Shown: positions 49,106 to 61,134 of the stretch, in pieces
Layout of the letters: each line of letters opens with the position of its first letter
How positions within the stretch are numbered: the stretch's first letter is position 1
Assembly: GCF_905147045.1 (NCBI RefSeq)
Contig: NC_065889.1
Coordinates: forward strand, 14,389,001-14,453,000
Reading direction: 5' to 3'
DNA: 64,000 nt
DNA from: Nymphalis io
Lineage: Eukaryota > Arthropoda > Insecta > Lepidoptera > Nymphalidae
The notes under the pieces: generated by a model
What the model was told of the DNA's origin: nothing
Database searches by the model: none
What the model saw: only the letters and a program-made list of their open reading frames with translations
Program-made: the position numbers and the translations under genes

Positions 49106-49312
49106 AGTATGGCACAAAAACTATATTATTTGAAGTGGCACAGTTTAAAAATTCATTACCAAATGCAAATTCAATTAATATATTAAAAAAAGATTAAAAA
49201 GTTATTTACTGGCATAAAATGTAGACTTATAATTTATGGTATAGAACTTTATATTTAATGTTACTTCCTTAGTTTACGTGGACTTTGTTCTTTTTAAGGA
49301 AATAAATGTCTT
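49106..49312 (+). mobile_element. LINE 3' end, C-terminal peptide and UTR
   Basis: The frame KYGTKTILFEVAQFKNSLP ... INILKKD ends in a TAA, as in the C-termini of jockey/CR1-type reverse transcriptases (aromatic-N-S-L-P followed by F/L-K-K). It is followed by ggaaataaatgtcttaaagc, a poly(A)-signal-like 3' end. Confidence 0.45.
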
Positions 49313-49905
49313 AAAGCCAAAAATCATAGTAAATAAATAAACTCACATTAACATAAATACTTTGGTTAGGACAACGATTTTTGTACATAAATTTATTAAT
49401 AGAACATTTGTGTACAAGAAATATGTAAAGAAAAATAATGACATTCCAAGATTTCGTCTGAAGACGGTAGTGATAATAAGAGTCATATTGCTGTTTATTG
49501 TTTTGAGCTCATTACTCCGTATGTAAAGCTATTATACCGTCAGGACCAAGGATGAAGGTAATTTAACGTCGATTTCTTAAAAATTACATCGGAAATTGAA
49601 TGCCAATTATCTTTTAACTGATATTTAATCGTTGGTTTAAATTAAAGTAACCTTTCGGCCGTTTACCCCACCGACCTTTTTTTTATTCTGACAAGGTTCA
49701 ATGTATACATGGGAATAAGAATCCCGCAGAGGACTCCAAAATGTCATTTCATTATAAATAATTGAACTCTTCGTAAAGTTCATATCCGACGTAAAAAATG
49801 TATTCTCTTGGCAAAAGGTGAACGATTCATTATTTATGGATATTTTTTGTAAATTTTAAACGCAGTTGTTGAACGTCGAGAAACTTTTTCTGGTAGGTGA
49901 TGATG

Positions 49906-50088
49906 ATGTATTCCAGGCTGATATCAGCCACGCTATACTCAATGGATACCGACCAACCGAGTTTTGTGCTCAAGTGACAAGCGAAAACATAGATGCATCT
50001 ATCCTTCACTTTCATAGTCCGATGACATGAGATCAAAGATATCATGGGCAGGACCAACAACATGAGAGTAACACTAGAAAATTCCTAT
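49906..50088 (-). mobile_element. Family C SINE, degenerate
   Basis: tattccaggctgatatcagc, gatgcatctatccttcactt, catgggcaggaccaacaaca and ctagaaaattcc. Confidence 0.68.
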
Positions 50089-50559
50089 ATTAAGGATGCC
50101 GCTGACATTATCTTGACCAAAAAACCCCAACTTTGACAAAAACATGTGAGCCTAAACATGGTGAGCCTAAAGTAGTTAACAAGGAAGATAGAGAAAAAAC
50201 CGAAATGTCCTTTTGTAAAATTGACTATTGGAAAATACCCATCAAGAAATTTATAGTAAGTATATTGACAGTCAGATATATTTCCTGAACTCTTACCTAT
50301 ATTCCCATAAAATAAAGCAACGTGACGTAACAAGGCGAGGTTTATATAAGTTGGTAAAATTTGTATGACCAATCCTTTGGATCAATTTGTATAATAATTA
50401 TATTCAGTGCACTCCATATTTACACAGAGCATTATTATTAAATGTACATGTGTGTGTTTGTGAATAAGTTGATGCGAAGCGTAATTAAATAATGAGCATT
50501 ATTTTTGGCATACCAGTGGATGATTTTTGCTGACTCACTTAAGTCACCTATTTATCAGC

Positions 50560-50725
50560 TATATATCAAACATCAGTTATTGTTGTATGGTTGTGTTTCG
50601 GTAATTTAGTGCATTAAAAGTTTAAGGAATTAGTAATATTTCTTAGTGCCAATGTTTATGGTGGTAATGATCACTTTACATTTTGTGATCTCATCTGCTG
50701 TCCTAGTTAAAATAAAAATAGTTGT
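50560..50725 (+). mobile_element. Family B element, old copy
   Basis: cagttattgttgtatggttg, agtaatatttcttagtgcca and tgtttatggtggtaatgatc. Confidence 0.6.
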
Positions 50726-52444
50726 ATCTAAGAGCGTCAAATAGACATTTGATAGTATACAATTTTTTTTACATTATCTTTTCGTTTAAGAAATAATATA
50801 AATGTCAAACTTTAACTGTATTAGTACAAAGTCAGAACTCGTTGTAAGTGTTACAAAATTTTAAGTAAATTCAAAAATATCTTTTAAACTGGATGTTTTA
50901 AACTTGTATTTATTAAATTTGATTTTCGAGGACTGGTTTTGGAATCGCAAACGTGTTTTATTTTGGTACTGAAATTTCTTTTTTGATTGTCTACACATTG
51001 CATTATCCTTAGGTTTTTATTTAAATTAAATTTAATATTCAGATAGTTTTTATTTTGTTTTTTTAGATAACTGTCCGAAGATCTAGCGGGCTTAATTACT
51101 AGGTAATACAAGTTTTTTCTCTTAAAAAATTCTTTACTAAATTTACATTTTTCGGAAAGAACGTAAAGCAATACTCTATATACTTTAAGAACAAACTCGA
51201 GACACACCGCAGAAATCGGTCGTATAATATCAAAAAGTGATATGCGACGTTGATCATAATAACAATAACATTTGAAGAATACAAGCATCAGAATAGTATA
51301 TCAAGATCGGTTTTTAATATTACACGTCTAAATAATGAAGTACCCAAGTTTTTATTCTGTAAGAACTGCTGATCACATGATCTCTCTATCTAATCGTATC
51401 AGATTTCTATTACATCGGAGTGTGAGAGGTAATAGAGTGTATTTGTGATAAAAAAGATGATGTTAAATGTTTGTGCGTATTTGATTTTATAAAAATGTTA
51501 TTTTTTTAAAGTAAATTTCCAGATGGTATGTTTTATTTCACGGACAATACACCATTATTTCGAAAATTGGGAAAAACCGTGCCTACCTGACAATTATCGA
51601 TGTTTGTTTCGTATTATAAAATAATATTTTGTTTTGTAGACTTCTTTCGTTACAAAATGGTTGTTATATTCAAATTTTAAAAGGGGTCACGCAGGCCCGC
51701 TTGCGTGTCGCCCATTCACTTAAAACTGGCGGCAGATGTCATTTCGGTTACAGTTATTAAAGCACATTTTGCTGTGAATTAACCTGCACTCGACACTTGT
51801 ACTCGAGATTATTTGTGTACATAACAATTGGCAATAGATACAAAAATACAGTTTTTAAGTGAGTATTTTTTAAGCATGATGATAGAAAAAATTTAAAGTC
51901 AAATTTATATGCAACGTTTACATATGTAGCGTTCTGACGCAGAAATGTTTCAGTATTATCACTTATCACCTTTTGTATTTTTGAATAATGCAAAAAAAAC
52001 ATTTTCATAATCACTGATATCTTATGTAAATATTCATATTTGATATAATCCGGCAGACGTTGACCAGCCTGTGACTAAGTGTCATGGCGAATCGTTGAAC
52101 CTTATAAATGTTGATATGTCTAGTGGCAAATTACTATAAAGTATAAAAACATACATATTATATATAGATTTGAAACAGATATACTAATTTTTTTTTTAAT
52201 AAGGTATTAATTATTGAGTCTGGATACCTTTATGCAATCACCATGTCTAAATACTTCATGAAATTTTGCATGGAATTATAGTTTTTTTTGTAATTGTATT
52301 AACATGTATGGGCAGTCGCCGCCCCGATAATAATGTTGCCATTCTTTATATTTTGTAAAAGTTTTGTGCGGATAGATAATACGTGTGAATTCTCCTTCAT
52401 CGATCTTCATTTACATGTATGGCAACAATAAATTTAGTAGTAGT
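50726..52444. other. AT-rich non-coding
   Basis: A 134-codon minus-strand frame (50884-51288) is Lys/Asn/Phe-rich and starts without a convincing context. It looks like chance openness. Confidence 0.5.
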
Positions 52445-52743
52445 AGTAACAGCCTGTGAATGTCCCACAGCTGGGCTAAGGCCTCCTCTCCTTTTTTTAA
52501 GGAAAAGGTGTTGGAGCTTATTCCCCACGCTGCTCCAATGCGGGCTGGTGGAATACACACGTGACAGAATTTCAGTGAAATTACACACATGCAGGTTTCC
52601 TCACGATGTTTTCCTTCACCTTCAAGCACGAGATGAATTATAACACAAATTAAACACATGAAAATTCAGTGGTACTTGCTCGGGTTTGGATCCACGATCG
52701 TCGGTTAAGATTCACGCGTTCTTACCACTGGGCCATCCCGGCT
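52445..52743 (-). mobile_element. Family A SINE, near full length
   Basis: Same structure as 7962-8262, with ggtttggatccacgatcg in the B-box area (one change in the TTC core). Open frames across it are shadows. Confidence 0.92.
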
Positions 52744-52817
52744 AGTAATAATAATCATCAATAAATTTTAATTGAATTAAATTTCTAAGGCGATATTTGT
52801 TTTAACACCGAAACTTT

Positions 52818-53002
52818 TCATCATCATCACCCTTTTCGCGTCCACTGCTGGACATAGTTCTCTCCAATGGCACGCCACTGAGCTCGATTTTCAGCTCTTA
52901 ATCTCCAACCGCTGCCAGCCACCTTGCGTATATCGTCACTCCACCTAGCTGGAGGGCGTCCTACGCTACGTTTGCCAAGGCGTGGTCTCCACTCCAGAAC
53001 CA
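52818..53002 (-). mobile_element. RTE-like LINE 3' end
   Basis: On the minus strand RLGKRSVGRPPARWSDDIRK, VAGSGWRLRAENRAQWRAI and GENYVQQWTRKG run in one frame to TGA, followed by a tgatgatgatg tail. Short 3' fragments are the usual RTE remnant. Confidence 0.88.
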
Positions 53003-53966
53003 GAAACTAGAACTAGAAACTTTTATTACTCATCAATAATAAAATACCAAAGTATAACGAATTTATATTATAATTGTAATTATTTAGGAATACGTATCAA
53101 AATACCTTAGTGCATATCTTGCACAGATTATTTCAGACAATGTTTTGTCTTAGGTCTTTGCCTTAGGTAACATATATGTATACTGTAAACGATGTCGTAT
53201 ATTATTCAATATTTTATATAACTTCTTTATATAAAAAACATATCCACAGTTATCTCGGATGATGAGATTTGGATCTAAGCGTATGATATCATTAAACATC
53301 ACGGGAATTACACGTTATTAAAAAAATTAAAACGCCAGAACTTTATGTGATAAAACCGAATATTTTTAGATTTGAACATTCTATCCAATGTATGTTTAAA
53401 ATTATATTTATCATAAAATTTGCTTGAATACATAACTGAGCTGCAGCGCTTTATCAATTGTCTTCATCAAGGTTATTATAATTCTAATTAAGTTTATTTA
53501 AGACCGGTCGTAACTAACAGGGCGTTGTAAAATCTCACTAACTAAATCTTTAATCATTTGCTTAAATTCAAGCAAAGGCTTACGAGTGTCAATAAACTGC
53601 TGAAGGCCGATAAACATAGTTAAACATTTTAACTTGACATCATAACATTTACAGTTCGTAAACGGAAACCATTATCGAGCAAAGAATGAAGTTAATTGGG
53701 AACTCTTTTGTTTTCCGCAATAAGTGTAATGTATCATCATGTAATTATTACATATAATTGCTATATTTATTCCAGTGATGTAGCACAGGTCACTGGCACC
53801 CGATGCTGGTCCCAAATTTGCCGGCCTATTATTTTTGCTTGCAATTGAGTATAATAAACTTGAGGCATTGCAAAGAGCACTCTTATTGAATAACACTTAA
53901 CTTGATAAGTGAATATGTCATTTTATGACAATTGATATCTAAAAAAGTTATTTTTTTATCGCTACC
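53003..53966. other. AT-rich non-coding
   Basis: Nothing recognised apart from the GC-rich block that follows. Confidence 0.5.
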
Positions 53967-54030
53967 TTCGAAAAGCCGCACTCGTGGAAGTGCCGCCCAA
54001 TGCGCAGCGCACCCTCCGCCACGCCGCTGA
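53967..54030 (-). other. GC-rich 64-base block, candidate small exon
   Basis: A sharply bounded GC-rich patch lies in AT-rich DNA. One minus-strand frame reads ISGVAEGALRIGRHFHECGF. The block is preceded by ataaatcag (acceptor-like) and followed by cgaag|gtagcg (weak donor-like). I do not recognise the peptide. Other frames are also open over this short length, so coding is not established. Confidence 0.22.
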
Positions 54031-54286
54031 TTTATACACACACACTTTAAACAAAGTAATTACAAAATATCATTGTCATTGAAGAAAAAATTAAAAAGGT
54101 AATATATCAAATTTATGGTGATTATTTTATACATTGAAAAAAAAAACATATCAAAAAGCACCAGAATTAAAAATAAATGGTTAAAGAAGAAAATGGCGAA
54201 ATATTAAGTCACACACTTGAGTTTTGGCGTTTTCAATAAAAATATAATTATTAAAATGTGTTTTCAATCGGCAAAGATATAAAGTG

Positions 54287-54450
54287 CACCACCAACCTTG
54301 GGACCAAAGATTTAAAGTGCATTATGCCCGTAGTTCCACTGGCTCACTCACCCTTCAAACCTACAGTACTAAGTATTGCTGTTAAGCGATAGAATTTCTG
54401 ATAAGGGAATGGTACCTACCCAAACGGACTTGCATAAAGTCCTACCATTT
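54287..54450 (-). mobile_element. Family B element, head half
   Basis: accaccaaccttgggaccaa, cactggctcactcacccttc, aatggtacctacccaaacgg and cataaagtcctacca. Confidence 0.82.
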
Positions 54451-54837
54451 AGTGAAGTACATAATATGAATAATACGTAAACAGAAATTTAAAAAATATC
54501 AGCAGAATGGCGATCTTTTCGAAGTTAACAAATGATTCTACCATTACTACTTTCATAATTTATTGATATGACATGTTTCATGTCATATATTTCAAGCACT
54601 TGCATGTTATATTTCTGTTTTGCCATGTAGTTGAGAACCATAACATGATATCACGATATACGGTCGATACGACTACGATATACCGACACGTGATCAAATG
54701 GTCACCGGCAGGTTATAGATAGTTATACGAGTATCATCTTTGGGTTTGGTTAGCGAGTTGTGTGTAATATTCGAATAACACTTATAGAAATACAAAACAA
54801 TTATATTCGATTAACATTTATAGATACATAGTTTCAA

Positions 54838-54905
54838 TGTCTCGTTGGTCTAATGGCTTAAGGCTGAAGTTGTTGTGGTTCGACTCCTAATATCACGGTC
54901 AAAAA
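54838..54905 (+). repeat. tRNA-like SINE head, solitary
   Basis: tgtctcgttggtctaatggc and gttgtggttcgactcctaat give A- and B-box-like segments as in family C. The body is absent. It is not a functional tRNA by inspection because the stems do not close well. Confidence 0.55.
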
Positions 54906-55222
54906 ATATATTTTTGGACTGTTTTTTTTTATTGTAATTTTGTCTTCATTTTGTTTTATGTAAGCGAACATTTTAAAAAGACTCATTTTAAGTTAGCTTA
55001 ATTGCATCAACAGTCGGGTGATACATAGATATATCAACCTCGTCCAAAGTCCTACTCTCCCATACTCATACTATTCGAACTAAACCTGTTCCGTTTGAAT
55101 ATTAATGCGTTAAATGCATTAGGTATTCTGAGTATAATGTCGGTTGTTGTCTAATAACGCGCAGACATTAGACAATAAAGTCGTAACTCAAACAAATACA
55201 GTTGTGTACATCATTAAATTAT

Positions 55223-55547
55223 GACTGCCTCGTTGGTCTAGTCGCTAGACATAAAGCCGCTGACCCGGAGGTCCTGGGTTCAGTTCCCAGGTCGAGCCAA
55301 TAAAAAGTTATTGAGTGTTTCTATCAGAAAATTCTCAATAGCAGACCGGGGTCTGGAAATTGGAATTGGGTTGGTCATGCGCCTGAACTCTTTACAGTCG
55401 TGTCGGATTGAGTGCCCATCGGATTAAGAGAGTTAAGGAATAAAGAGTGCAGCTGTGTTTGCGCACACACTTGTGCAATATAATATCTGCGCAGTTGGCT
55501 AATCTCTCTTGAGATTGACCACCGTGGCCAAAACCGGTTTGGAAGAT
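55223..55547 (+). mobile_element. Family C SINE, full length
   Basis: Head gcctcgttggtctagtcgct with aggtcctgggttcagttccc, body through ctgaactctttacagtcgtg and gtttgcgcacacacttgtgc, 3' end ttgaccaccgtggccaaaac, then a T-run. Confidence 0.92.
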
Positions 55548-56059
55548 ATTTTTTTTTCTTCTATATGATTGAATTAATCAAATGCTTATGCGATATTTAT
55601 TTGTTTAAAGCTGTCGCGTAAGTTACTCATAATGTTTCTGTTATTTTTCAAGTGCTTCTATTCAATAATTCAAACGTTATCCAAGTTTATTCCGTATATT
55701 ATTTACCTATTCTAATTTCGTTATTATTATTTTACTTGTCATTATCAACCGCAGGGTACCACTGAAATTCAGTGTGACACACCCGACCTATTGAGTGGTT
55801 TACTTATTTGCGTCACAACACTATTAAAGACATCATTCAATTTGTCATTGCTCTTTCTGGTGAGTAAATTTGTGTTATTATTTTACTAATACGAACAGTT
55901 GTCTAGTGTCTGCGCTTTCTATTATTTAAATTTATAAATAAAGGCATATTAATCATTTTTATATGTATCATTATACATCCTGTTATTAACAAATATTAAT
56001 TAATGTTTTATTTAACTATCTATTTTCCTTATACAAATCTTACTTGGAGCTGTTAAAAC

Positions 56060-56707
56060 TTGCATATTTATTAAAGAAATAATCCAAGATCTATTATCAA
56101 GATTCAACAAAATATTAAATATCAATCAATTTATTTAATCACCTAACATACAATACTTTAGAACATATAAGACTTCATTTATGAAATTAAATACCTATCA
56201 TAAAAATAAAACTTTAATTAGAAGATTAGCTGATAAGGAAATGAAACAAAAAATATATTTCGTAATATTTATTATGTTTTAATATTTTCTGCACTACAGA
56301 CAAATGAATGACCCGAATAATAAATGGGAAGTGTATAATGATGGAATGTGTAAGTACCTAATAATCTTTTATATATAAAACAACTACATACATTGAAAAT
56401 TTCATCTTAATTTAACAACATTCTACAAATGCGTATCTGAAGAATAAGACATAATGGTCATCCAAGATAAATATAAAGAAATATTAATACATAAACCCCC
56501 TATATTTTAATATCCTTAAAATAAAAGTTTTATATTCTATATTACAATATATACAAATATCTAAATCAATAATATATCAACTAGATAAAGTACATTCGTA
56601 CCCTGTTATTTACAAATACAAAGTAAGTGTATGCTAGATCTTAGTATAAAATTAGTATAACCGTGCATTAATGTTGCTAAAAGCGATGAAAAGTTCATCT
56701 GAGACGC
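56060..56707 (-). other. Likely 3' UTR of the FAM43-like gene
   Basis: This is AT-rich non-coding sequence directly after the stop codon. Minus-strand AATAAA hexamers (seen as tttatt on the plus strand) occur at 56268-56273, 56130-56135 and 56067-56072. Any of them could be the poly(A) signal, and I cannot choose from sequence alone because such hexamers are common in AT-rich DNA. Confidence 0.45.
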
Positions 56708-58143
56708 TTAAACCATGATCGTGTTACCGATAATACTCTCTTTGCCATCAAGAAGTTCAGAATAGCCAGATTCATCGCTGCAAGCGCTGTCGTTATCGCC
56801 GGTGTTTTTAAAAACCTCTGTCTCGGTGCTCGAGTTCAAACTATCAACATCGGTTAGATTGTCGATGAGTGTATCAAATTTGCCCTCAAAGTTATCAAGT
56901 ATACCGGAGTCAGCTCTCAGGGGTGGATACGTAGATCGTCGACGGAAAGCGTTCTTCTCACCGATCGGCACATGACTTACTTCATCTGAAGTAACTGTAC
57001 TCGTTGCATCACTACCTTCGTTAATAGCATGAATGGAGTTCGTGTAGCTCCTGTGGTTTCTCATCGACGCACTTTCGAAATTGCGTATTCTCTCAAATAC
57101 TGGTACTCTCTCTTCGTCACTATCCGTTTCCTTGTGTTCCTCCTGAGAGAAATGTGAAGGAAGCGATGACGGCTCTGCGTCAGATGAGGTGACCGTGCTC
57201 GCCGTCTCGCACCCTGAAGAAACCGAGCCATCGTCGCTATCAGTGACGAGGTAGTTACTCTGAGCTAAAATTAAATTCTTCCTCCCCTGACACATAGCAG
57301 CATTGTTCAATTCGATCGTCTCTTCAATAGACTCCAGTGTTATTAATCTCGATTCCTCTTTTTCGTTATCATGTTGACTAGTTTCGCTTTGAGATTCCGA
57401 TTCCTTATTTAATTTACTTTCTTGAACAAGTAAGTCAATTAATTTATCGGTCGATTCTTCTTTACTTTCTTCGGAATCTAATCGCATTCTGTCCATTACG
57501 CCTTCGGGGCATGACAGCTTACGTGGAGATTTTATCTCTTGTCGTCGTCTATCTAAAGATTGAGATGTAGTAAGACCCATTGTGAATTGGCATTCCTTCT
57601 TTGCATTCATTTCTGCTTCTTCTTCATCTTCCTCAGAACAGAGTTCTTCGATGGCACCAAGCTTAGGAGCGGATTTTGATCTTTCAAGAGGCGGTCTGTA
57701 GTTCATGGCTCCTACACTAAGTAGTATCTTCCTACGCGGCATACTGGGATTCTCGTAGACGCTGTTAGCGAGGCTCAGCCTTGCATTCTGTTTGGAGATT
57801 CTATCCTTCTTAAACTCAACTAAGGCCTGTTTGAGTTTGATTTGTAGTTCATCGGTTATTTTCTTTGATACAGTTTCTTTGGTGCAAAGGACAGCGTGAC
57901 AACGGAGTTCGTGTTTCAGTTTCTTACCCTCATGGCGGTACACCCAGCAGAATAGCTTGGGGTAGTGCGGTGGACTAGCGCAATACGTGATGCGGTGGGA
58001 CCAGTACTCAGTGAGGCCGTGTTCTTTGGTGAAACCTTTGAGCCCGGAATTGGTGACGGACAGTTTCATCACCACGTCGGGCTTCGTAGACTGTTGATAA
58101 TTTCGCCATAATGTAGCAAGTGGCTTCTCTATGCAACTCTCAC
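56708..58143 (-). CDS. FAM43-like PTB/PID-domain protein, 3'-terminal coding exon (N-terminus missing)
   Basis: The minus-strand frame is open for about 478 codons to a TAA at 56708-56710. The first about 120 residues look like the second half of a PTB/PID domain of the FAM43 family: an ESCIEKPLATLW segment, then HRITYCASPPHYPKLF, CWVYRHEG and LRCHAVLCTKE, then a long helix ending in ALVEFKK. A basic block RRKILLSVGAMNYRPP and the SKSAPKLGAIEEL motif follow, then a Glu-rich stretch and a Ser/Glu-rich, probably disordered tail. PTB domains of this fold bind peptide or lipid ligands; FAM43 molecular function is poorly known. The exon opens at a strong acceptor (ttcttgtttgcag, AG at 58144-58145). 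The open frame upstream has only TTG and no ATG, so 58153 is not a start. The intron is phase 1 (two bases of a split Gly-like codon). The C-terminus IMV fits a class II PDZ ligand. Vertebrate FAM43 proteins have a further N-terminal stretch of perhaps 60-70 residues, which must lie upstream. Family assignment is from memory of the motifs but quite secure. Confidence 0.88.
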
Positions 58144-58165
58144 CTGCAAACAAGAAAAAGGAAAT
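58144..58165 (-). other. 3' splice site of the FAM43-like terminal exon
   Basis: Read on the minus strand, the sequence is a T-rich tract followed by cttgtttgcag and then GTGAGAGTTGC. The AG lies at 58144-58145 and the exon begins at 58143. Conserved FAM43-type sequence begins right at this point and stops making sense upstream, which supports the call. Confidence 0.85.
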
Positions 58166-58485
58166 GTTTCAATTCAAGATGTTATTACATTTGTCACCCG
58201 TCTTAATATTGTAATTATGTGTTAATATTTAAATTTGTTTATGAAATATTTAGGCCAAGTATCCGCGTGGGTGACGCGAACGCCTACATGTTATATATCA
58301 TCAGTCGCTATCAAACTGATCTTAAATCAATCTACACAATTGTGTTTGTGTATGATCGAGGCTCGAGGCAAACATCTTGTGACATTAACCGATTGATATC
58401 GTGTTATGGTGCGGCTGGTTGGTTTACTCCCTTTGATTTCAAAACGTGCACAAATATTTGACTACATTATCATACATTATAGATT

Positions 58486-58539
58486 ATACCTATTTTTTCA
58501 AATATACACATATAAGTGTATATTTGAAAAAATAGGTAT
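58486..58539. repeat. Perfect inverted repeat, 24-bp arms and 6-base loop
   Basis: The left arm 58486-58509 (atacctattttttcaaatat...) is exactly complementary to 58516-58539, with loop atataa. It lies about 0.35 kb inside the presumed intron of the FAM43-like gene. aataggtata is repeated once more at 58548-58557. Confidence 0.95.
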
Positions 58540-58988
58540 TTGAATAAATAGGTATATATATGTATATCTGGGCGGAATCAAAAAATAAAACCTCCGAGGA
58601 CTTTATTACAAATTTGTTTTTATATTCCACCTCTGCTTAGTGAAAAATACTCTTAGAAAAACCTTTACATACCTAGAAACTACTTCACATTTATTTCACC
58701 TTTTTGTTACTATATTTTTATGCCCTTAGTAGGGGCATTAGTACAACGAAATGAGTATAATAGTAACAAGAAAATGAATGGAAAGTAATCAGTAAGTGTG
58801 ATTTGTATTACTAAGCTTTAAATATAATTTAGTATAAATATAATATTATCACACAATTAATAAAAAAATGCATAAATGAATATTGTATTATTTTCCCTAA
58901 CATGGGAAGGAGACCTTGCTCATTAACGAGCTAATAGTGAGTACTTACTATGCTTAAGATAACAAAAGGGGACTTAAAAACGACATGG

Positions 58989-59030
58989 CATGACATACAA
59001 AACACATGACATACAAAACACATGACGTAC
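58989..59030. repeat. 16-bp tandem repeat, about 2.6 copies
   Basis: The unit catgacatacaaaaca occurs twice exactly and once in part (catgacgtac). A related catgacatacaaa occurs again at about 60423. Confidence 0.9.
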
Positions 59031-59510
59031 TTCGCACTGATTTATAGTCGTAATATCTTGTTAAATGTTTATTAACGATCTATTATTATTTCAGTAAACA
59101 ATCTGTTTTTTTTTTTAAATAATTGAGTGTTTAATTAACGCCTTCGAAACCAAAAACAAAGCTATTTTTCGATTCTCATTCAATATTTTGTTCGATAAAT
59201 TGCTTATTATACGATTATAGACCTAATATGTTTTAGTTGATTTATCTTAAATCAAGCTGTCGTTTTGAGGTCGTTGCTACGAAACTCATTTCTATCAGTC
59301 GTACAAAGACGTCACGTGACGAAGGGTGAGATTTTAATTCGTATATTAAATCATTACTTTATCTCTTATACCTTAAGATTTTCATATATTAACTATATTA
59401 TAATTTTGCTTTTAAAATACAAAATCTTATATCGTTTATAAGACTGAACAATTGTTATTCTAAAAAACGTAATCACTTTTAATCTAATATAACCTTACTA
59501 ATATTAAGTA

Positions 59511-59754
59511 AAAGCCTGTGAATGACCACCTACTGGGCTGCCTCCTTTCCCTGTTTGAGGAGAATGATTGTTGCTTATTCCACCACTCCGCTCCAATGTG
59601 GGTTGGTGGAATACACATGTGGCAGAATTCCAGTGAAATTAGACACATGCAGATGTTTTCCTTCACCGTCAAACACGAGATCAATTATAATCACAAATTT
59701 GAAACCACGATCATCGGTTAAGATTCACGCGTTCTTACCACTGGGCCATCTCGG
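59511..59754 (-). mobile_element. Family A SINE with internal deletions
   Basis: aagcctgtgaatgaccacct, tccaatgtgggttggtggaa and ccacgatcatcggttaagat. Parts of the tail and the sequence before the B-box are deleted. Confidence 0.85.
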
Positions 59755-59769
59755 AATACTAATATTATA

Positions 59770-59882
59770 AATCCGATAGTGATTCGATAATCATGAAATT
59801 TTGCATACACGTCGCAAGGGATACAGAAAAGGACACAGGGTACCGATACGTGCCATGCGAGCGAAACCGCGGGCGGAAACTG
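59770..59882 (+). repeat. Possible Helitron-like 3' end, decayed
   Basis: atgcgagcgaaaccgcgggc then ggaaactggt resembles the hairpin-plus-CTAGT end at 45.4 kb, but the last bases read ctggt. aatcatgaaattttgcatac upstream fits the same family. Confidence 0.4.
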
Positions 59883-61054
59883 GTCCTTATCAATGAGGAA
59901 GGCGTACCTGAATAGTACGTACAATGCGGTATCTACCATGAAATCAATATTGGTATGTCTCTGCTACATTGTCTTATGAATGTTGTACAATAAATCTAAA
60001 TCAGTATATAATGGTGACCATACTATAGAAACACTTGAAATATTTCAACATTGGCTTATGAAGGTGGTACAATATCTGGTATGTTCTTTTTGGTAGATAA
60101 ATATAATCATTCTAAAACTCTCATTGATTAGAAAATCAATTCGTTCAATACAAGGAAGAAACAATCATATCCGTCACACACGTGGCCTTATTGTGTATTA
60201 CATAAAGAAATTACGCACATACACCTGTATATAAGGGTGACCATACTATGGCACCACTTGATATATTTTATTGATTTAATATACGACGAATCAAGACAAA
60301 TATATAAGTGAATACATGAATATTATATTATATAATTAAAAATATTTTTTTTATGTTCAAATTTAAATTCAATTGAATAAAAAATTTAATTCAATAATTA
60401 CAGATTTATATTACATACAAAGCATGACATACAAATGCATAATGAATCTCATTATTTAACAATACCTTGTCTGCTAAACAGCTTGGGATGAGTCCCAAGA
60501 TTGCCTTCTATAATCAATTTGTTTTTATTTTTTCATATGTCATATATTAACGTATTCCGTACATTATTTGCTTTCTGCAAATGAAATACGTGACAGAAAA
60601 GAAAAATACTCCAACATTATAAATAGTTCGTTGCACTGAAATTGAATTTTTCTCCCACCGCGCCCAAAGAGGTTGCAGTTTAAAACTTATTTTGTTCACC
60701 CGTGGCATCTACTTTACATACGTAATTGAAGAAAAAAGTGATTGGTTCGGTATACTTTCTATCTGGATTTATTTCAATGGGTTTGGTCACCCTTCTAACG
60801 TTTGAAGCACGTTACATCACGTGATGACGCTTGTGTAATAGTTTTCTGTCAATTTAAGGCTTACACGCCTGAAAAAAACTGGATATATTACCTTTATTGA
60901 TATTATTGATATTTATTAGCGTCATCAGTGTTTTGCTTTTTGAAACTACATGGAAAAGGTTAGGCAGATTACACGGCAGGTCGTAAAATGGTAAATAAAT
61001 AAATCCGATACATTGGTGCTATATTGCGAGATGTTATATTATTTATGTCCTTTT

Positions 61055-61134
61055 CTTTTCCTGTATGTAATTGTATTTTTGTGGTCAATAAAATATTAAT
61101 TATTATTATCATCATTATTATTATTATTTATAAA
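61055..61134 (+). mobile_element. Retroposon 3' end with (ATT)n tail
   Basis: ctgtatgtaattgtattttt, gtggtcaataaaatattaat, then attattatcatcattattat. A poly(A)-signal-like AATAAA directly before a triplet tail suggests a LINE 3' UTR. Confidence 0.45.

Noticed and set aside
50884..51288. 134-codon minus-strand frame
   Set aside because: Low-complexity AT-driven composition and no recognisable motif.
55223..55295. tRNA gene at the head of the family C copy
   Set aside because: Continuous with a SINE body found in other copies; no closing acceptor stem.
58144..58153. Start codon for the 481-residue frame at 58153
   Set aside because: The codon is TTG and lies inside the polypyrimidine/AG acceptor; the true exon begins at 58143.
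58989..59030. CRISPR-like direct repeat
   Set aside because: Units are directly adjacent without spacers, only 2.6 copies, in an animal genome.
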